From Magnolia sinica (Eukaryota > Streptophyta > Magnoliopsida > Magnoliales > Magnoliaceae), in assembly GCF_029962835.1 (NCBI RefSeq), contig NC_080574.1, positions 38,011,501 through 38,075,500 on the forward strand: a DNA stretch of 64,000 bases, written 5' to 3'. The position numbers and the translations under genes were made by a program. A model generated the notes under the pieces. The model did no database searches and was not told where the DNA came from. It saw only the letters and a list, made by a program, of their open reading frames with translations. Below, in pieces: positions 31,101 to 44,000 of this stretch (the first letter of the stretch is position 1; each line of letters opens with the position of its first letter).

Positions 31101-34100
31101 TAACAAGAACTAGTTTTGGCCCTCATTCCTCATTATCACCAAGTGTTGATTGCAGCACACCGAAAATGTCTACGATATGGGTAAGATTTTTCGAGGCAAT
31201 ATGATCGAGAATATTTAAACAAAAAGAAATGCTCAATAAAACGTTCAATCCCTTAGCATTCTAACGAGCCAGGATAACATCTAGAGCTTTACAAGCAGCG
31301 ATTACATCCTCTAATCAATTGAAAGACTCAAGCGCGAAAATCCCCACCTGCCGCCTGATAGGAGGATGGGGATGGAGGAGCGCATGTTCTGTCCCCATAT
31401 CTACTCGAGGCAATAAGAGGTGCATCGGAGAGACCTTCAGTGGTCATTGGAAGAGCGCCATCTAGAAGGCCCTCTTGCTTAGTATCCCCTAAGAGCAAAG
31501 AGTACTACTCTCTGGAACTCTCTTCGGAGGAGAAGATTCTACTAAAATACGATCCACGGGGAAAGAGTCATTGGTCCCCAATCTCCTTCCTTGGTCAGTT
31601 GAAGAATAAGTTGATGATCTTGTAATGGAAGCATTTCCTCCGAGGACCAAGGCATTCGTACCTTAGATAGTCACTATAATCTCGCCATCATAAAAATATG
31701 TCAGAACAGAAGGAAGAGAACTTGGATGGGCCGTTGATGTTTCAAACGAAAGGAATATATCTTTTCTCTTTTTGGCTTTTGAGAATAATAATAAAAAATT
31801 TTTATCACAAAAGACATGTTTGAAAAAATAATGAAGAGTTTACACAAAGCTTAGACTTTCCCTTTGGGAAAGAAGGGCTGGGTAGACTTTCAGAATGAAG
31901 GATAACTCAAGTAACTTGTTGAGCAGCAGAAAATTAATTTGATAAGTTCTTGAATCTTGACTCTAGGAGAAGGACTGCTAGATTCCATCAATTATTTTCT
32001 AAAAGGATCTTTGATCATGGGCTGTTTCTACCTTTTCTTATCAACATTTTCTTGTGATGTATTTTCAGCTCGATCATCAGTCAATGGCTATTTTGAAGTC
32101 ACCTGTGAGAATGTTGAGACTCAATAGCAAGATCACCTGGAGAAGGATGTACTCCCGCAAATGCTTGGGCTACTACGATGACATTATAAGCAGACTTGGC
32201 CTTGGTCATGAGGTTTGTAAGCAAGTTGGTAGCTCCACAACATGTGGAGGTGATCATCTCTATGGTTGGAGGAATTTGTATCCTGACCAATAAAAGATTT
32301 TATAGGTCAACAATCTGGAAAGAAGAGTACTAAGTGTCTTAGTACGATTCCCACCAAGCTTGGAATTCGAGCACTCCACATGAATGAAGCACTAAAGAAT
32401 TTGGGAAGGTAAAACTGTTGGCCGTTTCTTCGAACTCTTTCTTAATAAAGCAAAGCTCTTCCTAGCTATTGAGGAATATCCTCGAGAGTGGGTGAGTGTT
32501 CATCGAAGTACAAAAAGGGGGAGAGGAATTCCTTGAGTCAAACCAAATTGCCGTGTACATAAAGTAGCTGGATAAAACTCAATGCTTGTCTTAGGGTTGA
32601 GATTGTTGATTGGAAATGTGCCACTGTATGGAAGATCCCATGAGATCAGGAAACAAGGCCATAATTGACGAATCAATTACAAGATCTCATAATTAAAAGG
32701 ACCACATCGAAAACATATGAACCATGTTTGGACCATAAATCACTTTAGTGAAAGGAAGGAAAGATTCATCTGGAAATTTTTTTAGGTCAATTTGAAAAAA
32801 GCGAAGGAAATTCCCAAATGACTGTTCTCTTAACCAATAGTATGTTAGTTGGCGAGTATCATAAGTTGGGGACTGAGAAGGTGGCTCAGAATATTTTTTT
32901 TAAAAAAAACTAAGTGAAGAAAAGTACTCACAAAGCCATAATTGAAGGAGTCACAAAGGCCTTCCATAGTGATGAAGGTTCTTAGTCACGAGATGATGAA
33001 GAGTGCGGTGAAGATGAGATAAAACAAGAGTAAGAGGCATATGTCTGCCAACGGCTAGCGACTTAAGCAATGCACTATATTCGTTAGTTATCTGTCCAGC
33101 TAGAACACATAATATAAAATGACATAACTACATTAACAAGAAGGAACAATGCTCCTAATGTGTAATAGAGCCTTGCACCAAATTCTCCCTGAATGAAGGC
33201 ACTATAAGCAACATTGGCCCGTTGATTGTTAAAAGAAGAAGGCGATCGAATATTGGATGGTTTTACAAAGTCACATAAAGGGTGGGAAGCTGGTGAATGC
33301 ACAAATATATAATACGGTTGGGTTCATAAATCTTCGAGGTAAGCGGAAGCAATTGGTGGAAGAACCCCCAGAATCACATGGCTGTCACCAGAAGATGAGG
33401 ATCCATGGTCACCTCGAGTGGAGAGAGATGGATACAACTGAATATCCCGATAGTCTGCCATCGTTCTCCAAAGGCATATTTTACACGATCTAGCCAAGAA
33501 ATCCAGTCTAAAGTAGGGGAAGGCCATGAACGGTGACGAGACCCGAAAAGACTCCATTGCGACCAATTCAAAAAAGAAGCTCGCAGAAGAAGTTCATCCT
33601 TCAAATACAATGGGAAGAAGGAAAAGAGAGAAGAAAAGTCATTGGTAGGAGTGGGAGAAAAGGTTGGACCAAGAAAATATTGGTCTAGTGGTCCATCATC
33701 GTAATAAGTAAGGATGTCTGGAAGAATTAAGTCGGCCGGGTTGTCGATAACAAGATTGATAACCTCTGAAGCAGGAATTTCCATAATAACATAATCAAGC
33801 TCAGATAATAAGGTTCTGGTAGAAGAGGCCATCAAATTGGATAGTAATGCAAAGATCAAAAGCCGATCGAAGGAGAAATAGGAAGACAATTGCTATGGAA
33901 ACATAACTATATAAAAGAAAAACTAGCTATTGCGATTCGCATCCGCATTGAATCCGACAATCGTGCTGAGAGAATTCCAATGATTGCATTAACTCATACG
34001 ACGGTCGAACATGAACCCCGCGTTGACACTTTTTGAGAAATCGAACGGCTGTCGAAAACTCGGGTATCAAACGTCTTATCACACCTCTCGATATGAAGGG

Positions 34101-34969
34101 ACGTGGGGGCATTGTTTACACCTATTTTTACGTAGACCAATAGGAAGACGTCATGTAAAGACACCACATATTTGGTGTATGCATAATTCATACTTGCATG
34201 CACCCAAAGAGATTTACTTTTGATCTTCCTTTGGCGCTACGTTTTCTGTTATTAAAATGATGGTATTGACTCTTATCAGGCCCTTTAAGGGGATAAATCT
34301 TCACGTGCCACGTGACCACAATTAAATTGCCCATTAAATGAGGCAACATGTCTAGCACGTCTATAAAAGACTCGTCCAGCAAATCCTATCTCATAATTGG
34401 ATATGATCTCATATAGGAGGTTGTCCCTCACAATCCTTTCAAAATGAGATATTTCTCCAGATATATTCAGAGAACTAGTAACGATCCAGAAGATTACGAA
34501 GACTAAGAGGTCAAATCGACATTCTAGCCAACTATGATGTGGTCCTAGACTTGGATCATTCTATATGATGATCGTAGTCAAGAGAACGAGAGATCTGGTT
34601 TATCTAAATGGCATATTAGTATTGGGTGTCAAATCCTATCTCACTCCAGGCCATCACCTTAAGAGCTGTTTAGAATAAAAGGTGGTTTGATCTAGGCCGT
34701 CTAACACCTCAAGATTGACAAGGTGGGCCATAAACAAAGATGTTGATTGGCCATAATCGGTTTGGAGCTAGCTCTTGAGGTTCTCGGGCCTAATATTTAG
34801 TGCCGCGTGATCAGACGTGCACATGTACAACCAATCTAACCCCTTGGTCACACAAGCTACCAGGCCCTCGGTCACACCAGTTACCCAACTGAACTGAGGG
34901 CAACACCAATATCGACCAATACCAATGGAATCCGAGTCAGGTTGACTGGGGGACTCGAATTCTGACACC
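31100..34969. mobile_element. Tat-lineage Ty3/gypsy fossil: antisense extra ORF and a candidate LTR
   Basis: On the plus strand GACGTGGGGGCAT at about 34100 looks like a polypurine tract. It is followed by a candidate LTR starting TGTTTACACCTATTTTTACG (34114) and ending about TTCTGACA (34969), with a TATA-like CTATAAAAGA at 34361. On the minus strand 33374-33889 reads FALLSNL, WPSPTLDWISWLDRVK and WQTIGIFSCIHLS, reminiscent of plant mobile domain (PMD) proteins. Some Tat elements are known to carry antisense extra ORFs of this kind near the 3' LTR, which fits this order. The fossil is old, with many breaks and only one end seen. Confidence 0.45.
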
Positions 34970-34984
34970 ACCGGCACCCACCCC

Positions 34985-35157
34985 GCGCTGGAAAAGTTTT
35001 CATGTGTCCCGCCCTGATGGATATACATCCAGTTTTTCCACCTCATGTTAAGACACGGGCCTAAAAAATCAGGTAGATCCAAGTCTTAAAGTGGACCACA
35101 CCATAGGAAATATTGGTGATTGAACGGTCACTATTAAAAACTACCCCAGGATATTTG
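34985..35157. repeat. Hairpin-module half, cut by the next element
   Basis: GTCCCGCCCTGATGGATATA through AAGTGGACCACACCATAGGA to the GGATATTTG target site. The matching continuation appears at 35699 after the inserted element. Confidence 0.7.
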
Positions 35158-35698
35158 GGAAACGGATTGGCTACTCCCCCTGCCACCAGCCAATGGCTGG
35201 TGGTCGGTGATCTTTGGGCCCCACCATGATGTATGTGTTTCATCCATTCCGTCCATCTATTTTTCTAGATAATTTTAATATATGAGAAAAAAATTTGAGG
35301 TAAATCCCAATCTTAATTTGACCACATTAAAGTAAACAGTTTTTAATGAGCTTCGACCATTAAAAACTTTTTAGGGGCCATAAAAGTTTTGTCTCAAGCT
35401 GATCTTTGTTTTCTTCCCTTCATCTGGGCTTGTATGACCTAATCAACAGATTGGATGTCAAATAAACAGTACATTGGGCCTTAGGAGGATTTTAATGGTG
35501 GATATCCAAATACTATTGTTTTCCTATGGTGTGGTCCACCTGAGATTTATATCCCTCTCATTTTTTATACTCAAAACTAAAATTATCTTTAAAAATGGAT
35601 GAACGGAATCGATGAAACACATAAATCATGGTGGGGCCCACAGAGCACCGACCACCAGCCCCGGGGCTGGTGGCAGGGGGAGTAGCCAATCCCTTTCC
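35158..35698. mobile_element. Mutator-type hairpin MITE, GGAAACGGATTGGCTACTCC family, copy 1
   Basis: Perfect 9-bp target duplication GGATATTTG at 35149-35157 and 35699-35707. The tips GGAAACGGATTGGCTACTCC (left) and the reverse complement of GGAGTAGCCAATCCCTTTCC (right) match over more than 30 bases; the interior is the hairpin module. 541 bp, no coding capacity. Confidence 0.94.
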
Positions 35699-35805
35699 GG
35701 ATATTTGCGCCCACGTGTTAACGACAGCTGGTCAAACTGATGGAAGAGTAGATATTTTAAGGACATCCTAGTGGACTTCGTAGCCTGGCCCAGAAGGGCA
35801 GCACG

Positions 35806-36348
35806 GAGGATAGCAGATTAGGTGCGGCCCAGCCTTACCCAGAACCGTGCGGCCCTTACCATAGGGCGACCTTTATATATGTATTTTATATCCATGTGGT
35901 CCATTCATTTTTCTGGATCAGCTTAGACCATTAGCCAAAATAATGAAGTAGATCTTATTCCCAGGTGGACCATATCATAGGAAATAATGGTGATAGACCA
36001 TTAGTGGGCCACATAAGTTTCGGATCAAGCTGATATTTGTTTTATCATTCATCCAGTTTCACATGACTTTATCAACAGGTTTTATCAACAGATTAGATGG
36101 AAAATAACATTCCCAAAACCTTATGGTGGGCCATAAGAAGTTTTTAATGGTAGAGAGTTCATTCACCACTCTTTCCTATAATATGGTCCACCTAAGATTT
36201 AGATCTACTTAAATTTTGAGTTCATGCCCTTAAAATGATATGAAAAAACACATGAAGGGTGTGGATACAGAAGACATACATCAAGGTAGGCCCTACAGTA
36301 AAGGCCGCACTGTCTTGGTGAGGCCGGGGCCGCACCTAATCCGCTCCC
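35806..36348. mobile_element. Hairpin MITE, GGAGCGGATTAGGTG family, copy 1
   Basis: The left arm GCAGATTAGGTGCGGCCCAG and right arm GGCCGCACCTAATCCGCTCCC enclose the module. Flanks GGCAGCACG and GGCAGGCAG are a possible worn 9-bp target duplication. The left tip is altered, so the start is approximate. Confidence 0.75.
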
Positions 36349-36498
36349 GGCAGGCAGACAAGAAAGTCGCATCTGAGCCAGACTAGCCATTTGGCAGCAT
36401 ACGAGTAGGCCGTCTATGCGCCGCCCCGGCCCCTGGAACTCGAGTAAGGAGTATGGCCTGTCTTACGCCACCGGCCCACAGGTAAAGGTGAGTATGTT

Positions 36499-36976
36499 GG
36501 GAGCGGATCTTAATAGGTGTTAAACTTATCATGGCCCACCTTGATGATATGCTGTCTATCCACACCGTCCATCCGTTTTTTCAGCCCATTTTAGAGAACG
36601 GTCCCAAAAATTAAGCAAATCTAAATTTTAGATGGACCATACCGCAGGAAAGAATGGTGATTGAATGACCACCATTAAAAACTTACTAGGGCCCACAGTA
36701 ATATTTATTTTCCATCCAACCTGCTGATAAGGTCAAGCAGACCTGGATGAAGGGAAAATATAAAGATCAGATGTGGCCCACAAAAAGTTTTTAATGGTTA
36801 TTCACCACTTTTTCCAGTGGTGTGGTCCACCTGAGATTTAAATCTGCTTAATTTTTGGGGGTACGTCATAAAATTAGCTGAAAAAAATGAATGGACGGCG
36901 TGGATATAAAAAAAAATCATCAAGGTGGGTCCCACACGGTCTGGGTTACCCGGGTAACAGTACCTAATCCGCTCCC
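36499..36976. mobile_element. Hairpin MITE, GGAGCGGATTAGGTG family, copy 2
   Basis: 9-bp target duplication GAGTATGTT (36490-36498) and GAGTATGGT (36977-36985), one mismatch. The tips GGGAGCGGAT and ATCCGCTCCC and the interior module are clear. 478 bp. Confidence 0.88.
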
Positions 36977-37003
36977 GAGTATGGTCCGCAGGTCAGCTTT
37001 GCC

Positions 37004-37542
37004 GGAAACGGATTGGCTACTCCCCCTGACATCGGCCCCGGAGCTGGTGGTCGGTGCTCTGTGGTCCCCACCATGATGTATTTGTTTCATCCATTCCGTT
37101 CATCCATTTTTAAATATCATTTTATATCTTTATCCCAAAAATGAGAGGGTTATAAATCTCAAGTGGATCACACCACAGGAAAAAAATAGTGATTGGATAT
37201 CCATCATTTAAATCCTCCTAAGGCCTGCTGTACTGTTTATTTGACATCCAATCCGTTGATTAGGTCATAAAGACCCAGATGAAGGGATAAAACAAAGATC
37301 AACTTGATCCAATACTTTTATGGCCCCCAAAAAGTTTTTAACGGTCAAAGTTCATTCAACACTGTTTCCTGTAATGTGGTCTACTTCAGATTGGGATATA
37401 TCTCATTTTTTGTGTATTACCATAAATTGATCTAGAGAAATAGATGGACGGAATGGATGAAACAAATACATTATGATGGGCCCACAGAGCACCGACCACC
37501 AGCTCCGGGGCTGGTGTCAGGGGGAGTAGCCAATCCGTTTCC
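37004..37542. mobile_element. Mutator-type hairpin MITE, GGAAACGGATTGGCTACTCC family, copy 2
   Basis: The tips GGAAACGGATTGGCTACTCC and GGAGTAGCCAATCCGTTTCC are exact inverted copies. Flanks AGCTTTGCC and CTCTTTGCC form a 9-bp duplication with two mismatches. 539 bp, same family and nearly the same length as copy 1. Confidence 0.9.
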
Positions 37543-37559
37543 CTCTTTGCCCAATCATT

Positions 37560-38085
37560 CATTCTAAGTCCCTATCGTACAAGTATGCTCCGCTTCTGAT
37601 TAGTGGAAGAGTCTGACACAGAAGAAAGGGCATGCTAAAAATACACGCGCAACCCGAGGATGACCATGTCCCTTACACGTGTGCCAGATTGTCACACGTG
37701 CATCTAGCATGCCGGCCCATGTGAATTAAATTGCTACAGCGGCTCCCGCGAGGGGAGTCATGAGACCGATATACACTCACGTGCCTACGAGTCACATGTG
37801 TAAGATATCTGGTCCACGTACCGTGTGGGGCATGTTGTTGTGGCCCTCCTTACTGGATTGCCTGAGTGATGTCCCAGTGAATTTAAACGGCTGGATCGAA
37901 TCGATCATTGCATGTACGTCTTCCGTAGTTTGGCACGTGTGCTGCGATTCACCTCTTCAGTATCTCCTCGCGCGTACCGCCGTAGAAATCCGTCGTCTCC
38001 AACACCAAAGCCTCGTGCGCATCACACGCGCGGGGTCTCCCACAGTCTGCAGAAGGACAGCTCCTTCTGACGGTCTCTTGAATCT
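37560..38085 (+). promoter_or_regulatory. Candidate promoter with clustered ACGTG motifs
   Basis: Within 250 bases there are TTACACGTGTGCC (37672), TCACACGTGCATC (37693), CTCACGTGCC (37776) and TCCACGTACC (37813), the core of G-box/ABRE sites bound by plant bZIP factors. CpG content rises toward 38085, unlike the surrounding repeats, and a pyrimidine-rich leader follows. It precedes the candidate exon at 38086. Regulation by ABA or light would be inference. Confidence 0.4.
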
Positions 38086-39170
38086 ATGAGACTGCCCTCC
38101 ATTTCTATGGTTTTCAGACAGGTACGTTCTCTCCCTCTATCCGATCTCCTCTCCCTTCACATCGATCTCCCATTCTCCGTTTCAAGCTCTGCAAATCGAT
38201 GCAGATCTCTTGCATGTCTACCTCGATTCGGGGCTGAACAGATCTTCAGATTCGATTTTCTACTCTAGTTGCAGTTCCGTTCTGCATTTTGAATTTCTAT
38301 CGCTGATTGAATCCCTGCGATTGCTAATCATTGGAAAATTCTGATTACGGAGGTTGCAACATGACATTTGATATCCAAAGAGAATTGGGGTGCGTTTGGA
38401 TGCTCAATTGAAATGACTTGCAATAATTTAGTCGATAAAGTGGAAATTAAAAAAATAGGGACGGCCCCAAGCATGTTAGTAATTAAGGAGAAGCCTTCCA
38501 AATTGCTGTCATTATTGTTTATAGTCCGACTAGAAGCGCATTAGACTGCAATTGGGTGTTTGGTTTTTGTGATGGATTATGGTGCATACCGGAATTAAGG
38601 TTTTTGTTACCGTTATGACTAAGGTGGCCAAAAAATAAAAATAAAATAAAAATAAAAATCAAGAGTTGCTGAACTCAAAGGGCAGTAAGTAGACCTGAAC
38701 ATATGGGTGATCTCTGCTACTGATTTCGATCACAATTGGCCTTTTGGTGTCCAATCGTGGGAATTTATCTTTGATGGATCGTCTCATGGGAATCTGGGTC
38801 CCCATGTTGGGGTGATTCCACAGGAATAAGGCAGTCTGGTAATAACGGACTTCCATTCAAGAAATGCTGTCCTTTGGCGTTCAAGGGGCATTTCAGGGAT
38901 ATATGCGTTCATACTTTCAATGTTTTTCTGTTCTTTATTGGTCAGATATTCGGTTTTTGTCTTTTATTTTTATTTTTATTTTTAACTTGCATATAAATGC
39001 TTACACTTGCTATCTTCTGCTTGTAAGCGTTGGTTTATTTTTCATTTTTTGACTTGTTTTAACACAGGTGATATGCTTCCTCACTTTTGATGGTCCATCT
39101 TAAAAGGCCATGAAAGTTCTTCAACCTTCAGGTTTGGATATGCTCACTGGATGCTGTACGGATTTTCTAG
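38086..39170 (+). CDS. Candidate first exons of an unidentified gene (with upstream ORF)
   Basis: Exon 1 could be 38086-38121 (MRLPSISMVFRQ) with a strong CAG/GTACGT donor. The downstream TTTTAACACAG acceptor (to 39067) would join it in frame to VICFLTFDGPS and a TAA at 39101-39103, making a 23-codon upstream ORF. Seven bases on, ATG at 39110 opens MKVLQPSGLDMLTGCCTDFL before a GTATAA donor at 39171. I do not recognise the protein and did not find later exons with confidence; the LTR fossil at 41044 could lie in an intron. The intron (38122-39067) contains a (TTTTA)n-like run. Confidence 0.3.
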
Positions 39171-39269
39171 GTATAATGCTGTGAAATATTACTGCTATTT
39201 ATCATACATTTGTATTTATTGGCTACCAACTAATATACGGTCAGTAGAATTTTCTTGCTAATTTAACAG

Positions 39270-39375
39270 GGTTTGAGCCAGCAGCTCAATGGTAGACAGG
39301 GCGTGTTTCAACATTGAGCTCTTTGGTTTGAGTCCAGCTTACCTATAAATAAATCTCTTTTAATAAAGGTCTTGT
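39270..39375 (+). mobile_element. tRNA-derived SINE-like fragment
   Basis: CAGCTCAATGGTAGACAGGG (A-box-like) is followed after about 30 bases by GGTTTGAGTCC (B-box-like) and a short AT-rich tail TATAAATAAATC. It is too degenerate to be a tRNA gene. Ends are approximate. Confidence 0.5.
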
Positions 39376-39865
39376 TATCTTGTTAAAAAAACGGTGGTAA
39401 CGCCAAGGGGCAAGTGAGAGAGTATTTTTTTTCAAGCACTTGACCATCCCAACAGAGTCTCGAAGGGCATACCATCATGGATATCAATGCATGTTGCAAG
39501 TTATCATGAACAACTATGCTCTATCAACATTGGTCGTTTGCTTCTTACTTGAATCCTTGATATCGGAAACTTTCCATAGTTTTCTACGTTGTTCCTTTTT
39601 CCGAACCTTCTCTTCACATGACATGAGTTTCTCCTTTCAAATGACTGTGAAAAAGTGGCCTACTTCTCACGGGAGTGTAGGACAACATGCTTGGCCACAA
39701 AACGAAATCAACGTTTGATGAAGCAAGAAAACAAAGACTGTTGATCCCTGGATTTCTTAGAGGTAAATTACTAACAAAAGCTGCAAAACCTCTTGTAGGG
39801 GCCCCAAACGCACACGCCACAATTGTGCAAGACCCCCCATTTTCTTGAAAACATGGCAAGAAATA

Positions 39866-40165
39866 TTATTAAATGATGCAACTACGGGCTGGAGAGTGTA
39901 TACTAGGAGAAAGCATCACTTGCAAATCTAGATATCTAAAGAAATATCACTAATTTGGATCATTCGACAACTTCAATTTTCTGGTCAAAGTCAACCCTAT
40001 GGCTGTTATTATTAAGGAAGTGATGCAACTATGGGCTGGAAAGTGTATGCTAGGAGAAAGCATCACTTGCAAATCTAGAGAGCTAAAGAAATCTAAAATT
40101 TTTAGACAGTTGACAACTTTGACCTTTTGGTCAAACTCAACCATTTGACTGTTGACCTTTGACCA
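39866..40165. repeat. Tandem duplication, about 147 bp, two copies
   Basis: ATGCAACTACGGGCTGGAGA and AGGAGAAAGCATCACTTGCA (39876-39921) recur as ATGCAACTATGGGCTGGAAA and the same 20-mer at about 40022-40067, followed in both by CAACTT..A and TGGTCAAA.TCAACC. Confidence 0.8.
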
Positions 40166-40834
40166 AGTTATCACATGGGCAACATTGGTCTCATCTGGCA
40201 GGCCTTGGGATACGCGCACCGGATTCATTTTTATTTTTTGATTTGGATTGGTAGTTTGAGAGTTATTGAGTGTTTTAGTGTTAGTTTCGTTGGGAGGGGT
40301 ATTTATGTAATATTGGGAGTACGGCATCTCATGGGGCATGGGATTTGGTTGCTTATAAATACCTTTTATATGTTAAACTTTAGGGTTGCTTGTTATTATT
40401 CTCAATAAGACTTTTCATATGAAAACTTCAGAGTTTTGAATTTGCATATGCATGAATGTCTAATATCTCAGCACGAGAAGGGTGTGATACATTTCTTCTA
40501 ATCTTTGGGTGAGTCACATCCCAGAGGAGTATCTACTATTTCTAGTTTTTTATACTTCTATTTTCTCCATGTTTCTCTGTATAATCACTACCATACGAAT
40601 TCTTGCTCTTGTTTGAATATGTTCAGACATGATTCCACAAGTTCTATTAGATTCTATTCAATCAAAGCTATTGGTTTCTGATCGGTAGATTAATCTGAAT
40701 CTGCAGATTGATATGAGGATTTATTTTAAACAAATCTTCTCTATTTCTGGTTTAGACTCTTTTTGTTGAATCTGATTTGTGATTCATAGTGACTAAATTG
40801 TCAGACACAATTGAGTTGGTTGAAATAGATTAGC

Positions 40835-40975
40835 CTATGAAATCCTGGCTACAAATTTCCCTGTTTGTTTCATATATATATCCTAGTACAAATCTGTGTT
40901 TTCTGTGAGATCCTAGCTACAAATTTCCCTGTTTGTTTCATATATATCCTAATACAAATCTGCGTTTTCTGTTAA
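40835..40975. repeat. Tandem duplication, about 68 bp
   Basis: GGCTACAAATTTCCCTGTTT and TACAAATCTGTGTTTTCTGT are repeated directly (about 40846 and 40915) with few differences. Confidence 0.85.
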
Positions 40976-41043
40976 TCAACCTAGAGTTATCTTGTTTTCA
41001 CCACTGACAGTCCAGTCCATTACCCAAATAGCCTATAACCTAT

Positions 41044-44000
41044 TGTTTGGGAAAAATGTGTAATTTTTGTTTAAGACTTGTGATTGGGTGTTCTTTCTGA
41101 CCTTTCCATTGGCTGTTGGGCATTAGGCATCTCATATAGCTATGGTTGGTGTCATGGGTTTGACCATGAGAGGCAATGGTGTCAAATAGTTGATTATCTA
41201 GTGAGTCGTGAGAAAGGGATAAATTGTTGTGAGGAGATCCAAAGTCTCTTGACTACATTAAGGAATTGTTGCTGTCCTTGAGGAGTGGTTGAGTATTTTG
41301 AGCCTTGCTTGCAAATAAACATGAATACTCACGCATTGTGCACCCAAAAGAAAGTTAGGCTGAGTGGTCTTAATTAACATCCGAGAGTTGTTACATTCTG
41401 AGCTGTGTCTGACTAGTTACATCCCTGGGGAAAGCCTTTTATTAAAAGGTAAAAACCGGAGCAAGTGTCCTGTCTCATGGCGTAGGATGTGTTTTGAGTC
41501 TTTGGTATTTCATCTTCAGAGTGTTTAGAATTAAGAAGGTTGTGTTGGTTCTGGGGTACATGAATAGTTGACTTGACAACACCATGGGGGCTCACATGCT
41601 AGTGATGGGTGGATGATGGTTCCAAGTGTGTAGAGATCCTGGGGCTAGACTGGCGTACCAGTTGAAGGCCTCTCCTATGAGAGAACACTAAAGAGTAGCA
41701 GGCAATATTGTGGTACAATAGACTAATTGCCCATCGATATTAGAAAGTGGAATAGGTGCTCTTGCGGCGACCTAATGCTGTTGAGCTTTTAAAAGTCCGA
41801 TTGTAAAGCCAGCAGGGAAGGCGAAATTGTCAAGTTTTGTTGGGTATGGCGTTCTGAAGATGAACTTGGTGTGTGCCTCTCTTTGTTGTTCTTGATGGAT
41901 AATCTCTGGAAGTTGGCCTGAGCTGGGGTCAATAGTGGTGGCTGAACATAGGTCCCAATGGTCAAAAGTCGTTGTTGTGACGCGAAGCTCCCGCTAAGCA
42001 GAACCTGCTCATTAAGGACTGGCACCTCCAATGTTGGTGGGGGCGCTTGAGCTGTTGATGTGAAGACATTGAACCGTGCCCTTGTGGCAGTGATGAATGC
42101 CATCATTTCATCTAGCTTTGTTTGCATGTTCGCATTTTCTTAGAGGATGCGGACCATTTGGTCCTCTTGTGGAGGATCTAATCCTTGTGCTCCGGCCATC
42201 ATGATAGAGGCAGTCTACATATGAGAGAAAGGATCAATTGGTGGGCTAACGGTATGAGCCAACATAGGTGAAGATTGCCAAGAGGAGGAAGTCGCACGGC
42301 TCGACTTAGGCGATTGAGCATTCGAGGAATTACGCAGAGTGGATGTAAAAGAGTTCCCAGAGGAGATGGGAGGAAATTGTTGTGCCAACAGCAATAACCG
42401 TGGCTAGATGGCCAACTGTTGGGGGATCGACAAGGGTGCCTTATCAGGAAGGGCACATACCAATCCCCTTGTGACGGGGCCCTCGGTGCATGAGGTGCAT
42501 AGTTAAGGATGTATTGGTAGGCGAGTGGGGGTGGAAGTAGATCCGCTTAAGGTGCTGGTGGATGCAGCGGGGGCATGCAATGGATTGCGGTCTGGAAGAG
42601 GTTGAGATGGGCCCGACGAAGGCTATGGGGGTCATGGTTGTTGGAGCGAATGAGGCCCAAAGGTGAATCCCTTTGTGCGGCAGCAGAGGCCGGAGCTCTG
42701 GTTGTTACGTGGCTCTTGACCCGGGTTGTCAGTTCGTAGGAGGAGACATGCTTGATCATTGATGTGAAGGTAGCCTGGGTAGGGGCCTTGATTGTTGAGG
42801 TAGTCTTGGCTAGAGATGCCGCCTTGATGGTAGGTTGTGCCGTTGTGATGGCACCAGCCTGGGACACAACCTTGGATGGAGTGGAGACCTTAGCCATTGT
42901 GGCCTCCTTGGCTATAGTATGTGCTGTTGTGGTTGCACGATTCTAAGAACGGCCTTGGCCGTTAAGCAGGCCTTAGCCGTTGTGGTGGCCTTAGCTTGTG
43001 CTGAAGTGGCAGTTGGTATGGTTAGGCCATGTGGCACAATGACTGTGAATCCTCTAGTGGGGAGGAAAAATAGGAAGACCTCTTGTGAAGTGAATGCCAT
43101 TGTTGCAGGGAAGTTGGATGCTGTCTCTTGTAGATTCAATAATAATGACGATGTCTTCTTGGCAGTGTTTTAAATATTGACGATATTAGCCGATATATCT
43201 TGTATCCCACCCGTGCGATACGAAATGCACAGGTAGTGTCGATATATCTCACATATTTGATCCAGTGAGCATTTTCAATTTTTGATCCATGTTTTTATTG
43301 TAAATCATGTTAAACCAGTGTCAAATGGTTACAAATCTATGATTCTTCATGTTTTCCATTCAAAATCATGGATTTGAAACTTTGATTTCGAGATTTGACG
43401 GACATGGGTCAAGTTGCGGAAAATTAAGAAAATCAAAATTTCTCAATTTCTCGCAAATCAGTTACAATCTTTGTATCCAAACACAAAATTAAACATGTAT
43501 GTAACCTGATCTAGTCATTCTTCTTTTGCTTTTGAATGTATTTCTTGTGTTTCCATATGTCTTCTTACGTTTATAAATTATATGAATAGACTTTGAATAT
43601 TAGGACCTCATACAAAGGAAACCCTTATTATGTGTACTTTTTTTTTGTAATGTTTTGATTTCTAAGTGTGTATTGATGTCTTTTTCAACAATCCCTGAAG
43701 TTTCATTGAAAAATTCGATCAATTTCCCAATGTTCCCACGTTTCCCAACAACATCGATACATTACGCGATACAACTGATATATCCCTTGCGATAACCAAT
43801 ATATATCCGTATCCCAAGGGTGCGATACATTACGTGATAACGATATTTAAAACATTGCTTCTTAGAAGTATAAAAGACAATCTGACAATGTAACTCATTC
43901 CGCTTTGGTTGAACCTTAAAGATGAAGGGAGGAATGTCCCCATTAGGAGTTGCCATTTTTGGCATCAAAGGGGTACTAAAAATCCCACTAAGTTATTCTT

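Noticed and set aside
39270-39375. tRNA gene
   Set aside because: A- and B-box-like words are present but no cloverleaf pairing or acceptor stem; SINE-like at best.
42752-43173. Plus-strand Val/Ala-rich frames (64 and 112 codons)
   Set aside because: They are shadows of the opposite-strand Ala/Thr/Pro-rich remnant inside the LTR fossil.
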